The position numbers were made by a program, and so were the translations under genes. The notes beneath the pieces were generated by a model. That model was not told where the DNA came from and did no database searches. It saw nothing but the letters and a program-made list of their open reading frames with translations. DNA of 55,770 nucleotides, taken from assembly GCA_009843865.1 (NCBI GenBank), contig VYCQ01000032.1:41891-97660 (forward strand). The letters run 5' to 3'. The DNA comes from Acidimicrobiia bacterium. Its GTDB lineage: Bacteria > Actinomycetota > Acidimicrobiia > Acidimicrobiales > Bin134. Position 1 is the first letter of the stretch. Each line of letters starts with the position of its first letter. Shown in pieces: positions 43,341 to 51,596 of this stretch.

Positions 43341-44136
43341 GTTTCAGCCCGCCACGTTGCTAGCGCAGTTAGCGGCGGGTGGCTTGGCGTTTACCTGGGT
43401 TACTACGCGGCGTAACGAAACCGGCCCGGGTTACGGCTGGTTGATGCGCAGCATATTTGGTGTGTTGGCTGGTACTAGCGCGTGGCTGGGTTTTGTTACC
43501 GATCCGGTGCCGGTGCGAGATTGGACAGCAGCAGCCACCGCGGTGGTTGCTGGGATGGCTTTGGTGGTTTCTATTTTGTGCCGTCAGGAACAAGATTTAG
43601 ATGTTGTGAATTGGCCAAAATTGAATGTTGCAAGGTTGGACATATCAAAATTGGATATTCTTGCCTCAGCATTGGGGTTGGTGGCTGTGATAGCTGGTGG
43701 TTTTGCTGCTGGTCACCCTGCGGCTTTGGCGGTGACTCGTAGTGTGGTTGGTGCTTTGTTCTTGGGAGCGGTAACTAGCGCCATGTTGTTGGGCCACTGG
43801 TATTTGGTGCAGCCCGGCTTACCTCGGGCAGCCTTGTTGGAGTTGGTGCGCTGGACTGGTCTTTTGTGGGTACCTGAGTTGTTGGTGATGCTATGGCCTA
43901 CTGGCATGATCTCGGTGCTCAACGGCAGTATTGATGATGGTTACAACGGCTTGTTGGGATGGTTTTGGGTGGCTTGTGTGTCGACAACGGTGGTTTTGGT
44001 GGCGCTCGCCAGAGCTGCGCTGAAAGAACGGTTTTATGCGGCGGTAATGGCGGCTACGGGTTTGTTGTACCTGGGGATTGTGACCGGCTTTGGAATGGAT
44101 TTGGTGGCTCGGGTGTTGCTGGATACAACCTACTAA
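43333..44136 (+). CDS. Extra membrane protein at the end of the Mrp operon
   Basis: A 267-residue protein with about seven to eight hydrophobic segments and no recognised domain. Its most distinctive stretch, LLGHWYLVQPGLPRAALLEL (about 155-174), has a His-Trp-Tyr motif at the start of a loop. The GTG start overlaps mnhG by 8 bp, so it is translated with the antiporter genes and is probably an accessory subunit or assembly factor (inference). Its TAA stop interlocks with the metH TAG stop on the opposite strand. Confidence 0.8.
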   Translation: MIEFQPATLLAQLAAGGLAFTWVTTRRNETGPGYGWLMRSIFGVLAGTSAWLGFVTDPVPVRDWTAAATAVVAGMALVVSILCRQEQDLDVVNWPKLNVARLDISKLDILASALGLVAVIAGGFAAGHPAALAVTRSVVGALFLGAVTSAMLLGHWYLVQPGLPRAALLELVRWTGLLWVPELLVMLWPTGMISVLNGSIDDGYNGLLGWFWVACVSTTVVLVALARAALKERFYAAVMAATGLLYLGIVTGFGMDLVARVLLDTTY

Positions 44137-47100
44137 CGAGCTACAAAGTACTTGGCTTGCGGGTGATGACAGATCAATGCAGAGGTGGTTTGCTCTGGTT
44201 GGTATTGAAAGCTGGTTTCAGCACCCACCTGGATACCCAAGCGGCTGGCGTTAAGAAGTTGGGCCACGGTGAGGTTGTCTTCTAAGTCGGGGCAAGCGGG
44301 ATAACCCCACGAATAACGCCCGCCGCGGTATTGCTGACGGAACAGTCCCGCAAGGCTGGGTCCATCCTCGTCTATAAAACCCCACTCTGTACGGATTCGG
44401 TGGTGCCAGTATTCGGCGAGGGCTTCGGCCATTTCTACGCCTAGGCCATGCAATAGCAGGTACTCTTGATAATGGTCGTTGGCAAACATCTCAGCGGTAG
44501 CTTTAGATACTTTTTCGCCCACCGTCACGATGTGGAAAGCCGCGTAGTCAACCTCTTCGCTATTGCAGGGGCGAAAGAAATCGGCAATGCATAGGTAGGG
44601 ATCGCGTTGTTGTCGCGGGAAGCGAAAGCGGCAACGTTCGGTGTCGCGCTCTTCGCTGTTCCAAATCACTAGGTTGTCACCAGAGGCGTTGGCCGCAAAA
44701 TAGCCGTACACCACCTGCGGGGTTAGCAGATCTTGCGCGATGGCTGAAGCTAGCTGTTGGCGCATGGTTGGGCGTATGCGCTCTTTGAAGGCTTGGTCGT
44801 CTTCGCCTTCGGTGGGCCGAAACTGCCACTGATTGCGAAATAAGGCCGTTTCGTTCACGTATTCTGCGATGTCAGCTACCGGAATGCCCTTAACCACTCG
44901 GGAGCCCACAAAAGGTGGTCTGAAAACCGGATTATCTGTGGTCACCGATGGAGCTCTTTCGGGTTGGTTCTGTTTGTTGTCCTTAGTTGAGTTGCTGCGC
45001 GTTCGCCGGGGCAGGTCTCGACCGCCAAGACGGCGACCAAAATGAGGGTCGTCCACTGCGCTGCGGCGCAGCTCCCCTAACTTGTCCATTACTGCAAGCC
45101 CCTCAAAGGCATCTTTGCCATAAAAAACCCGACCTCGGTAGGTTTCTCGCATATCTCGTTCTACATAGGTGCGGGTGAGCGCCGCGCCCCCCAACAGCAC
45201 CGGTAGGTGGTGCAGGTTGCGTTGGTTTAACTCTTCTAGGTTGTCACGCATGATCAGGGTGCTTTTTACCAACAGTCCGCTCATTCCTATAGCGTGAGCA
45301 TCCACATCCAGAGCTTTTTCAATCATCTCGGTTATGGAGACCTTGATGCCTAGGTTGTATACCTCGTAGCCGTTGTTGGTCAAGATGATGTCCACTAGGT
45401 TTTTGCCGATGTCGTGAACGTCGCCTCTAACCGTGGCTAGAACGATTCGACCTTTGCTGCCTGATTCTTCGGTCTGTGTGATGTGAGGTTCTAGGTAGGA
45501 TACGGCGGCTTTCATGGTCTCAGCCGATTGAAGCACAAAGGGAAGTTGCATCTCCCCTGAAGCAAATAGGTCGCCCACCACCTTCATGCCTGCCAACAAT
45601 GTGTCGTTGACGATGTCGAGGGCAGCGCTGGATTCCAGGGCCTTGGCTAAGTCTGTTTCTAAGCCGTCGCGGTCTCCGTCGATGATCCGTCGCTCCAATC
45701 GTTGTTCTACCGGCCAACTTGAGCGGTCTTGCTTGGTAGTGATATTGGCCGTTACGTTTTCAAATGCAGCTAGCAGCTCTCTTAGAGGGTCGTAGTCGCT
45801 GCAACCGGCTGAGGCGCTACCCGCGCTGCCGCGACGGTCATAGATCAAGTCCAAGCAGATGTCGCGATGGATTGCTTTTATCCGGTTTAACGCGATGATG
45901 CGTCCAGCATGCATGATGGCTGAGTCCAGCCCGGCTTGTAAGCACTCGTGTAAGAATGTTGAGTTGAGCACATGGCGAGCGGCGGGCTTGAGGCCAAAGG
46001 ATACGTTGGAAATGCCCAGCGTGGTGAAGCTACCGGGCAGTTCAGCTTTGATGCGGCGTATAGCAGCAATGGTGTTAGCGGCATCTTTGCGCAGGTTGTC
46101 ATCGCCGGTGGATAGTGGAAAAGTGAGGGCATCAAAGATCAAATCGGAAGGCGCTAGTTGGTATTCTTCGATGGCTAAGCGGTACAGGCGATGAGCTACT
46201 CGCATTTTCCATTCCAGATCTCGGGCTTGGCCTTCTTCATCAATCAGCAAGCACACAACCGCGGCCCCAAACTCCTTAGCCAATTTCAGTACTTTGTCTA
46301 AGCGCGTGTTAGGACCTGCACCGTCTTCAAGGTTGGCCGAGTTCAGCACTGCTCGTCCTCCGATCCACTCCAGGCCAGCCTGCATTACATTTGGCTCCGT
46401 AGAGTCGAGCATTAGCGGTGCCGTTACGCCGGTCGCTAAGCGTCGCGCCAGTTCGTCCATGTCGGCAGTACCATCGCGGCCTACATAGTCAACGCAAAGA
46501 TCTAGAAGGTGGGCACCCTCGCTTACCTGTTTGCGCGCTATTTGTAAGCAGCTATCCCAGTCGACTGACAGCATGGCATCGCGAAATTGCCGAGAGCCAT
46601 TGGCATTGGTGCGTTCGCCCACGATCAGAAACGAGGTTTGCTGAGCAAATGGTACCGGGCTGTATATCGAAGTAGCTGAGGGGGGAAGCGCTGCTTGGCG
46701 TTTCGCAGGTTCTAAGTGGCCGCAGTGCTCAATTACTGCTTGGATGTGTTCTGCTGTGGTACCACAACACCCGCCTACCACGTTTACCCCCAATTCGGTG
46801 ATGTAGCGGGCCAAAGTGTCGGCAAACTCGGTGGGGCCGACATCGTAGTGCATGTGACCCTCAACCACATGTGGCAGGCCAGCATTGGGCATGCAGGTCA
46901 CCGGCACAGGGCATTGTTCCCACAGCACTCGTAGGTGTTCGCCCATTTCTGCTGGGCCGGTGGCGCAATTCAACCCAAATGCTGCCACATCTAGTGGTGC
47001 TAAGGCAGCTAGGGCTGCACCAATTTCGGTACCGGGCAGCATGCGACCGGTGGTCTCGATGGTCACCTGTACTTGTAGTGGCACGTCGCGCCCCACTGCG

Positions 47101-47636
47101 GCCATTGCTTTGCGGCAGCCGTTTATGGCGGCTTTGGCTCCGAGCAGATCGTACTGGGTTTCGATCAATAGCAAGTCCACCCCGCCGTCAAGCAGACCTC
47201 TGGCTTGCACCTCAAAGGCATCGCGCAGCTCGCTATATCGGATTTGCCCTAGAGAGGCCAGTTTGGTGCCGGGCCCTATTGATCCAGCTACCCAACGGGG
47301 GAAGTTGGCGGTGGTGTATCCGTGGGCTACCTCTTTAGCGATTTGGGCGGCGGCTCGGTTGATTTCATAGGTTTGATCGGCGATGTCGTACTCTCCAAGC
47401 GGTATTGCGAAGGCACCAAAGGTGGCGGTCTCTACGGCATCCACGCCGATCCCCAAGTAAAGGTCATGCATGCCAGCGATGAGATCGGGCCGCGTCAAGC
47501 ACAAGATCTCGTTACATCCTTCTAGGTCGGGGTTGCCGAAATCATCGGCGCTTAAGGCTTGTTCTTGGATGTAAGTTCCAAAGGCACCGTCGTAGACAAG
47601 CACGCGCTGGTGTGCTTCTTGTAAATATGTGCCCAT
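44133..47636 (-). CDS. metH: Cobalamin-dependent methionine synthase
   Basis: A 1167-residue enzyme with all four modules. The homocysteine domain has zinc cysteines Cys224 (LNCATGP) and Cys290-291 (VGGCCGTT). The pterin-binding domain has FLIVGERTNANGSRQFRDA. The cobalamin domain has DVHDIG with Asp739 and the axial His741. The reactivation (AdoMet-binding) domain ends with RYSWGYPACPD. It methylates homocysteine from methyltetrahydrofolate. The ATG at 47634-47636 is preferred over 47705 because TAGCCT lies 8 nt upstream and the N-terminus then matches the family. Confidence 0.95.
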   Translation of the reverse strand: MGTYLQEAHQRVLVYDGAFGTYIQEQALSADDFGNPDLEGCNEILCLTRPDLIAGMHDLYLGIGVDAVETATFGAFAIPLGEYDIADQTYEINRAAAQIAKEVAHGYTTANFPRWVAGSIGPGTKLASLGQIRYSELRDAFEVQARGLLDGGVDLLLIETQYDLLGAKAAINGCRKAMAAVGRDVPLQVQVTIETTGRMLPGTEIGAALAALAPLDVAAFGLNCATGPAEMGEHLRVLWEQCPVPVTCMPNAGLPHVVEGHMHYDVGPTEFADTLARYITELGVNVVGGCCGTTAEHIQAVIEHCGHLEPAKRQAALPPSATSIYSPVPFAQQTSFLIVGERTNANGSRQFRDAMLSVDWDSCLQIARKQVSEGAHLLDLCVDYVGRDGTADMDELARRLATGVTAPLMLDSTEPNVMQAGLEWIGGRAVLNSANLEDGAGPNTRLDKVLKLAKEFGAAVVCLLIDEEGQARDLEWKMRVAHRLYRLAIEEYQLAPSDLIFDALTFPLSTGDDNLRKDAANTIAAIRRIKAELPGSFTTLGISNVSFGLKPAARHVLNSTFLHECLQAGLDSAIMHAGRIIALNRIKAIHRDICLDLIYDRRGSAGSASAGCSDYDPLRELLAAFENVTANITTKQDRSSWPVEQRLERRIIDGDRDGLETDLAKALESSAALDIVNDTLLAGMKVVGDLFASGEMQLPFVLQSAETMKAAVSYLEPHITQTEESGSKGRIVLATVRGDVHDIGKNLVDIILTNNGYEVYNLGIKVSITEMIEKALDVDAHAIGMSGLLVKSTLIMRDNLEELNQRNLHHLPVLLGGAALTRTYVERDMRETYRGRVFYGKDAFEGLAVMDKLGELRRSAVDDPHFGRRLGGRDLPRRTRSNSTKDNKQNQPERAPSVTTDNPVFRPPFVGSRVVKGIPVADIAEYVNETALFRNQWQFRPTEGEDDQAFKERIRPTMRQQLASAIAQDLLTPQVVYGYFAANASGDNLVIWNSEERDTERCRFRFPRQQRDPYLCIADFFRPCNSEEVDYAAFHIVTVGEKVSKATAEMFANDHYQEYLLLHGLGVEMAEALAEYWHHRIRTEWGFIDEDGPSLAGLFRQQYRGGRYSWGYPACPDLEDNLTVAQLLNASRLGIQVGAETSFQYQPEQTTSALICHHPQAKYFVAR

Positions 47637-47644
47637 ATTTTGCG

Positions 47645-47650
47645 AGGCTA
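47645..47650 (-). promoter_or_regulatory. Putative -10 box of metH
   Basis: On the minus strand TAGCCT lies 8 nt before the metH ATG; no ribosome binding site is present. The 123-bp divergent spacer to pepA shows no B12 box, so a cobalamin riboswitch is unlikely. Confidence 0.45.
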
Positions 47651-47748
47651 CAAGGAAGCAGGCTGCTAACTGCTGCGGATATAAAATCCACGAGCACAGC
47701 AGCAATCCATTTAACTGTTTTGTTTAAATGCTGCTGGAATAATCTCTT

Positions 47749-47755
47749 AAGGAGG
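47749..47755 (+). promoter_or_regulatory. Strong ribosome binding site that fixes the pepA start
   Basis: AAGGAGG lies 4 nt before TTG 47760 (and 7 nt before an ATT). An upstream ATG at 47728 is out of use because its frame stops after four codons. This supports TTG as the pepA start. Confidence 0.65.
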
Positions 47756-47759
47756 CAAA

Positions 47760-49244
47760 TTGATTTTATTTCGAACCGGAACCAAAGTCCCAGCCCGTTC
47801 GCAGCTCTATGCGCTGGGAGTGTGCTCTGACGATAACGCTGATTGGCCTAAGGGATTGGATTGGGGAGTGTTGGAGGGCAGAGGTTTTGAAGCCAAAGTA
47901 GGACAGGTAGAGATCGTGTCGGGCGATGAGTGTCCCATTGCAGTGGTAGGTTTGGGGCAACAAGACAAGATCACCTTGCGCGAGGTTCGCCATGCAGGTG
48001 CATCGTTGGCACGGGCAGCCAAACGAATGTCGCGCATCGCAGTTTCAGTAACCGACAAGGTTCCCGAGAACCTAGAACGCACCGAAGCCTTGCGGGCTTT
48101 GGTTGAGGGCATAGTTCTAGGGGCCTATAGCTATGGCGATTGCAAATCTACACATAAGCCTAACGAGTTGAGTTCTGTCTGCGTGGTTGGGCCTGGTGGT
48201 AAGGCCGTGACCCATGCTTTGGAGCAGGGGCGACGAGTGGCAGAGGCGGTGTGTTTTGCGCGCAACTTGGTGAATGAGCCTGGTGGGTCGCTCACCCCAA
48301 CCAAGTTTGCTGATATAGCCAAAGAGGTAGCCGCAAGAGAGGGGCTTGAGGTTACAGTGTTGGATTTAGAGGCTATTAGCGAAGCCAAGATGGGCGGGTT
48401 GTTGGGCGTGAACAGAGGTTCTGAGCAGCCAGCTCGATTTGTAGAACTTTGCTACAGCCCCAGCTCTGAGTATCAGTGTCGTGGGTCGGTGGCGCTGGTG
48501 GGCAAAGGTCTCACCTTTGATGCTGGTGGTTTGTCCATTAAGACCAGCGCCGGCATGATGACCATGAAGTGCGATATGAGCGGTGGTGCGGCGGTGCTGG
48601 GTGTGATGTCGGCGGTGGCGGCAGTGGCACCGCCGGTGAAGGTCACCGGTTATATTCCTATGACCGACAATATGTTAGGCGGCGATGCTACCCGGCCCGG
48701 CGATGTGCTTACGATGGCCAGCGGTAAGACCGTTGAGGTGCTCAATACTGACGCGGAGGGGCGACTGGTGTTGGCCGACGCTTTAGAGCGGGCTTGCTTG
48801 GCGCAGCCTGATGCTATAGTGGATTTGGCTACCCTTACCGGAGCCTGTGTGGTGGCTTTGGGACCCAAGGTGGCAGGACTTATGGGCAACAACGAGGCTT
48901 GGTTGAACCAGTTAGTCGATGCTGGGGATCGTGCGGGGGAGCGGGTGTGGAGGTTGCCTTTGCCGAAGGACTATAAGAGCCAGCTTGACTCATCTGTGGC
49001 TGACATCAAGAACATTGGCGGGCCTCATGGTGGGGCCTTAACCGCAGGGCTATTTTTGTCGCACTTTGTGGATGAGCGGGTTCCTTGGGCGCATTTGGAT
49101 ATTGCTGGGCCCGCCTTTGTTGATTCTGAAGAGGGTGAGATCGCCAAGGGCGGCACTGGCTTTGGGGTCAGAATGCTCTTAGATGCACTGGTCAACTTTG
49201 AGCCGCCCGCGGTTGATTCTAAGGCTGTTTGCGGGGTTGGCTGA
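47760..49244 (+). CDS. pepA: Leucyl aminopeptidase (M17)
   Basis: A 494-residue M17 aminopeptidase. Metal and active-site residues are visible: Lys249 and Asp254 (KGLTFDAGGLSIK), Lys261, Asp272, and Asp331/Glu333 with Arg335 in the signature NTDAEGRL (329-336). The N-terminal regulatory domain spans about 1-170. It removes N-terminal amino acids in the cytoplasm. The start is a TTG with a strong Shine-Dalgarno. The 3' end overlaps the convergent MauE-like gene by 26 bp. Confidence 0.94.
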   Translation: MILFRTGTKVPARSQLYALGVCSDDNADWPKGLDWGVLEGRGFEAKVGQVEIVSGDECPIAVVGLGQQDKITLREVRHAGASLARAAKRMSRIAVSVTDKVPENLERTEALRALVEGIVLGAYSYGDCKSTHKPNELSSVCVVGPGGKAVTHALEQGRRVAEAVCFARNLVNEPGGSLTPTKFADIAKEVAAREGLEVTVLDLEAISEAKMGGLLGVNRGSEQPARFVELCYSPSSEYQCRGSVALVGKGLTFDAGGLSIKTSAGMMTMKCDMSGGAAVLGVMSAVAAVAPPVKVTGYIPMTDNMLGGDATRPGDVLTMASGKTVEVLNTDAEGRLVLADALERACLAQPDAIVDLATLTGACVVALGPKVAGLMGNNEAWLNQLVDAGDRAGERVWRLPLPKDYKSQLDSSVADIKNIGGPHGGALTAGLFLSHFVDERVPWAHLDIAGPAFVDSEEGEIAKGGTGFGVRMLLDALVNFEPPAVDSKAVCGVG

Positions 49245-49719
49245 GCCATAGAAACACCCCGTAAGCACCGCCTAAAACCGTTATCGCAAGAGGTGCATAG
49301 AGCCATCGGTTGGTTTCAAACAGCTTGTCAGCTGCGCTAATACGCCAAGCTGCTGCTGCTGTACCCGACGCTGTTGCTAGAAGGTTCACGATCACATGTC
49401 GGCTGCTAGCTGGCATGGGCCTTTTTCCAAAGCATCCACAGTGGGCACCTGTTTTTTTGTGCAGCATGGCCACAGACACAATCGCAAAGCTGCCGTAAAG
49501 TCCGGCTAGCGCGCTAGCGGGCAGGACACCTCCCACAATGAACGCTCCTGTTGCTACCGTGAGCTCTAAAAGCCCCAAGAGCCGTATAGTCCACAAACTG
49601 TTAGGCACACCTAGCTTAGTTAAAGCGTCTGCCGCAGCCGACGGGGTAATGGTTTTCGCTGCGCCTGCTGCTCCTAATAACAAGGCAGCTATTAAGTAAG
49701 GCGCTGCGATGAATGCCAT
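49219..49719 (-). CDS. MauE/DoxX-like redox membrane protein
   Basis: A 166-residue protein with four to five membrane helices. The motif GAHCGCFGKRPMP (about 91-103) has the paired cysteines of MauE-type proteins, which help form disulfides or pass thiol electrons at the membrane. It follows a helical protein gene by 9 bp on the same strand. Partner proteins were not identified. Tail-to-tail overlap with pepA is 26 bp. Confidence 0.8.
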   Translation of the reverse strand: MAFIAAPYLIAALLLGAAGAAKTITPSAAADALTKLGVPNSLWTIRLLGLLELTVATGAFIVGGVLPASALAGLYGSFAIVSVAMLHKKTGAHCGCFGKRPMPASSRHVIVNLLATASGTAAAAWRISAADKLFETNRWLYAPLAITVLGGAYGVFLWLSQPRKQP

Positions 49720-49728
49720 ATGAGTTTT

Positions 49729-50184
49729 TTACACGTTCTGGACCTCTTTGTTGTAGGCAGGCGCATGTTTGGAGTGTGAACGTTTGAGATGTTGTGGTAG
49801 ACGGCGGATCTGTGCGTTGTTTAGATGTGGCAGTTGTCGTCGCACGGCAAAACCTGCATGGCCTTGGGCTGCTAGGCGAAATACCACTAGGCGTTCTAAG
49901 GTGCGATGCAGACCACTGCGGTTGCCGCACTTGGGGCTGACTCCTAGCTGTAAGGAGATTTCGGGCACCGATAGTTCAAATCCGTTGGGATAGCGGTCAA
50001 ACTCATGAGCTACGTAGCGCATGAACCATGTAGCGGTGGGCCCAATTACGCTTAGCCAGTACTGCTCTACATATAGCGAGCGCGGGTCGTGTCCTGTTTG
50101 CTCGGTAATGTTGTCTTGCCATGGTTCAATCCATAGCGAGGATGAGAGTTGAGAGGACTGCGGGCGAAATGTAGTATAAGTCAT
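49729..50184 (-). CDS. Conserved-type soluble protein, possible winged-helix
   Basis: About 151 residues, no signal peptide or membrane helix. A middle section, VEQYWLSVIGPTATWFMRYVAHEF and FELSVPEISLQLGV, looks like a helix-turn-helix region. The C-terminal half is basic (RRQLPHLNNAQIRRLPQHLKRSH). I recall similar uncharacterised actinobacterial proteins with this layout but cannot name a family. The start at 50184 (MTYTTFRPQ) is chosen because the ten residues before it (from 50214) come from AT-rich spacer-like DNA. It may regulate the adjacent MauE-like gene (inference). Confidence 0.65.
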   Translation of the reverse strand: MTYTTFRPQSSQLSSSLWIEPWQDNITEQTGHDPRSLYVEQYWLSVIGPTATWFMRYVAHEFDRYPNGFELSVPEISLQLGVSPKCGNRSGLHRTLERLVVFRLAAQGHAGFAVRRQLPHLNNAQIRRLPQHLKRSHSKHAPAYNKEVQNV

Positions 50185-50214
50185 AAGTCTAATGTTTCTA
50201 TTTAGCTTAGTCAT

Positions 50215-50402
50215 ATTAGATAAGCAAAAATTGATTATATACTATTTTATATTATTTCTATTATTCTTGTCAATAAGATAGTCCGGAGTTTTGAGAGCAG
50301 TTTCTAGAGAATTGGTAAAATCAGACTGATTCAGTAGGATTTATAGGTAGTACCCCCTATTGCTGACCCGGTGTTTCGCTAGCAACCGAGGTGACCGTCG
50401 AC
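50215..50402. promoter_or_regulatory. AT-rich divergent regulatory spacer
   Basis: The stretch 50220-50275 is almost pure A/T, unlike anything else in the right half, and lies between two divergent genes. Several TATA-like hexamers occur, so no single promoter can be assigned. A GAGGTG run at 50389-50394 may be the ribosome binding site of the rhodanese-ThiF gene. Confidence 0.4.
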
Positions 50403-51566
50403 ATGTCCACGTTTAGAGAACTGCTTAGGCAAGCTAAAGCTCAAATTCGTGAGATTGACCCTGCTGGAGCCGAGAAGATGTTGGCTAACGGTGCTGTGTT
50501 GTTAGATGTCAGGGAGTTTGATGAGGTTGAGCAAGGTGCGGTGCCCGGATCGGTGTATATCCCTAGAGGCAACCTTGAACCTAATGTGGAGAACCGGCTG
50601 TCTAACAAGCAGGCACCTGTGGTGGTGATGTGTGCTGGCGGTGTGCGCTCGGCTTTCGCGGCTCAAACGCTGCAAGAGATCGGTTATCAAGATGTGGTGT
50701 CTATGGACGGCGGCTTCAATCGTTGGAAGGACGAGGGTCGCCCGTGGATGCTGCCAGCCACGCTGAGCCCTGAGCAGCGTAACCGCTATCACCGCCACCT
50801 GTTGTTGCCAGAAGTAGGCGAAGAAGGTCAGCTTAAGCTTTTGGAAGCCAAGGTTTTATGTTTGGGAGCTGGTGGCTTAGGCTCTCCTGCGGCCCTCTAT
50901 TTAGCGGCTGCTGGTGTGGGCACCATTGGGATCGTAGATATGGATGTGGTGGATGAGTCCAACCTGCAACGCCAGATCCTTCATAATGTGAACAGAGTTG
51001 GTCATCGCAAGGTTGATTCGGCCAAGCAGACCCTCAATGATCTGAACCTTGATGTGAATGTGGTGACCTATGATGTGCGGTTAGGTGCTGACAACATCGT
51101 GGACATCATTGAGGATTACGACGTGATCGTAGATGGTGCTGACAACTTTCCGGTTCGCTATATGCTCAACGATGCTTCTGTGAAGCTGGGTATTCCCGTT
51201 GTTCACGGGTCAATCTTTCGATTTGAGGGTCAGGTGACCGTGTTTGATCCCCGTAATGGCCCTACCTACCGTGACATGATTCCAGAACCGCCTCCTGCTG
51301 AGATGGCTCCCAGCTGTGCCGAAGCCGGAGTATTGGGCGTGTTGCCGGGTATCGTGGGCTCAATTCAAGCGTTGGAGGCCCTTAAGCTGATCTTGGGCCA
51401 TGGTGACACTTTAGTGGGGCGGCTGTTGACCTTTGATGCCAGCGAAATGTCGTTTAGAGAGTACAAGCTGCGGCCTGATCCGAATCAGATCATAACTTGG
51501 CAAAACCGCGACAAGATCAAAGTCGTAGAGCTTGATGGTCTTTGTGCCCCAGCACCTTTGAACTAG
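50403..51566 (+). CDS. Rhodanese-ThiF/MoeB fusion, sulfur-carrier adenylyltransferase
   Basis: A 387-residue protein with a rhodanese domain first (about 20-117; active Cys77 in VMCAGGVRS) and a ThiF/MoeB E1-like domain second. The latter has ATP loop GAGGLGS (155-161), D-x6-SNLQRQ and catalytic-type Cys305 in PSCAEAGVLG. It should adenylate and then thiolate the C-terminus of a ThiS/MoaD/CysO-like carrier. In mycobacterial MoeZ the order is reversed (rhodanese last). The CxxC pairs of the MoeB zinc site are not visible: the C-terminal LRPDPNQIITW lacks the usual CPxCG. ATG 50403 is preferred to GTG 50391 because GAGGTG precedes it. Confidence 0.88.
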   Translation: MSTFRELLRQAKAQIREIDPAGAEKMLANGAVLLDVREFDEVEQGAVPGSVYIPRGNLEPNVENRLSNKQAPVVVMCAGGVRSAFAAQTLQEIGYQDVVSMDGGFNRWKDEGRPWMLPATLSPEQRNRYHRHLLLPEVGEEGQLKLLEAKVLCLGAGGLGSPAALYLAAAGVGTIGIVDMDVVDESNLQRQILHNVNRVGHRKVDSAKQTLNDLNLDVNVVTYDVRLGADNIVDIIEDYDVIVDGADNFPVRYMLNDASVKLGIPVVHGSIFRFEGQVTVFDPRNGPTYRDMIPEPPPAEMAPSCAEAGVLGVLPGIVGSIQALEALKLILGHGDTLVGRLLTFDASEMSFREYKLRPDPNQIITWQNRDKIKVVELDGLCAPAPLN

Positions 51567-51596
51567 TGGCCTGAATCGCTGGCAGATCATCGTAAA

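Noticed and set aside
47637..47705. N-terminal extension of metH by 23 residues
   Set aside because: The extra residues do not resemble the family N-terminus and would span the putative -10 box.
47637..47759. Cobalamin riboswitch upstream of metH
   Set aside because: The spacer is only 123 bp, is shared with divergent pepA, shows no B12-box-like sequence, and metH appears leaderless.
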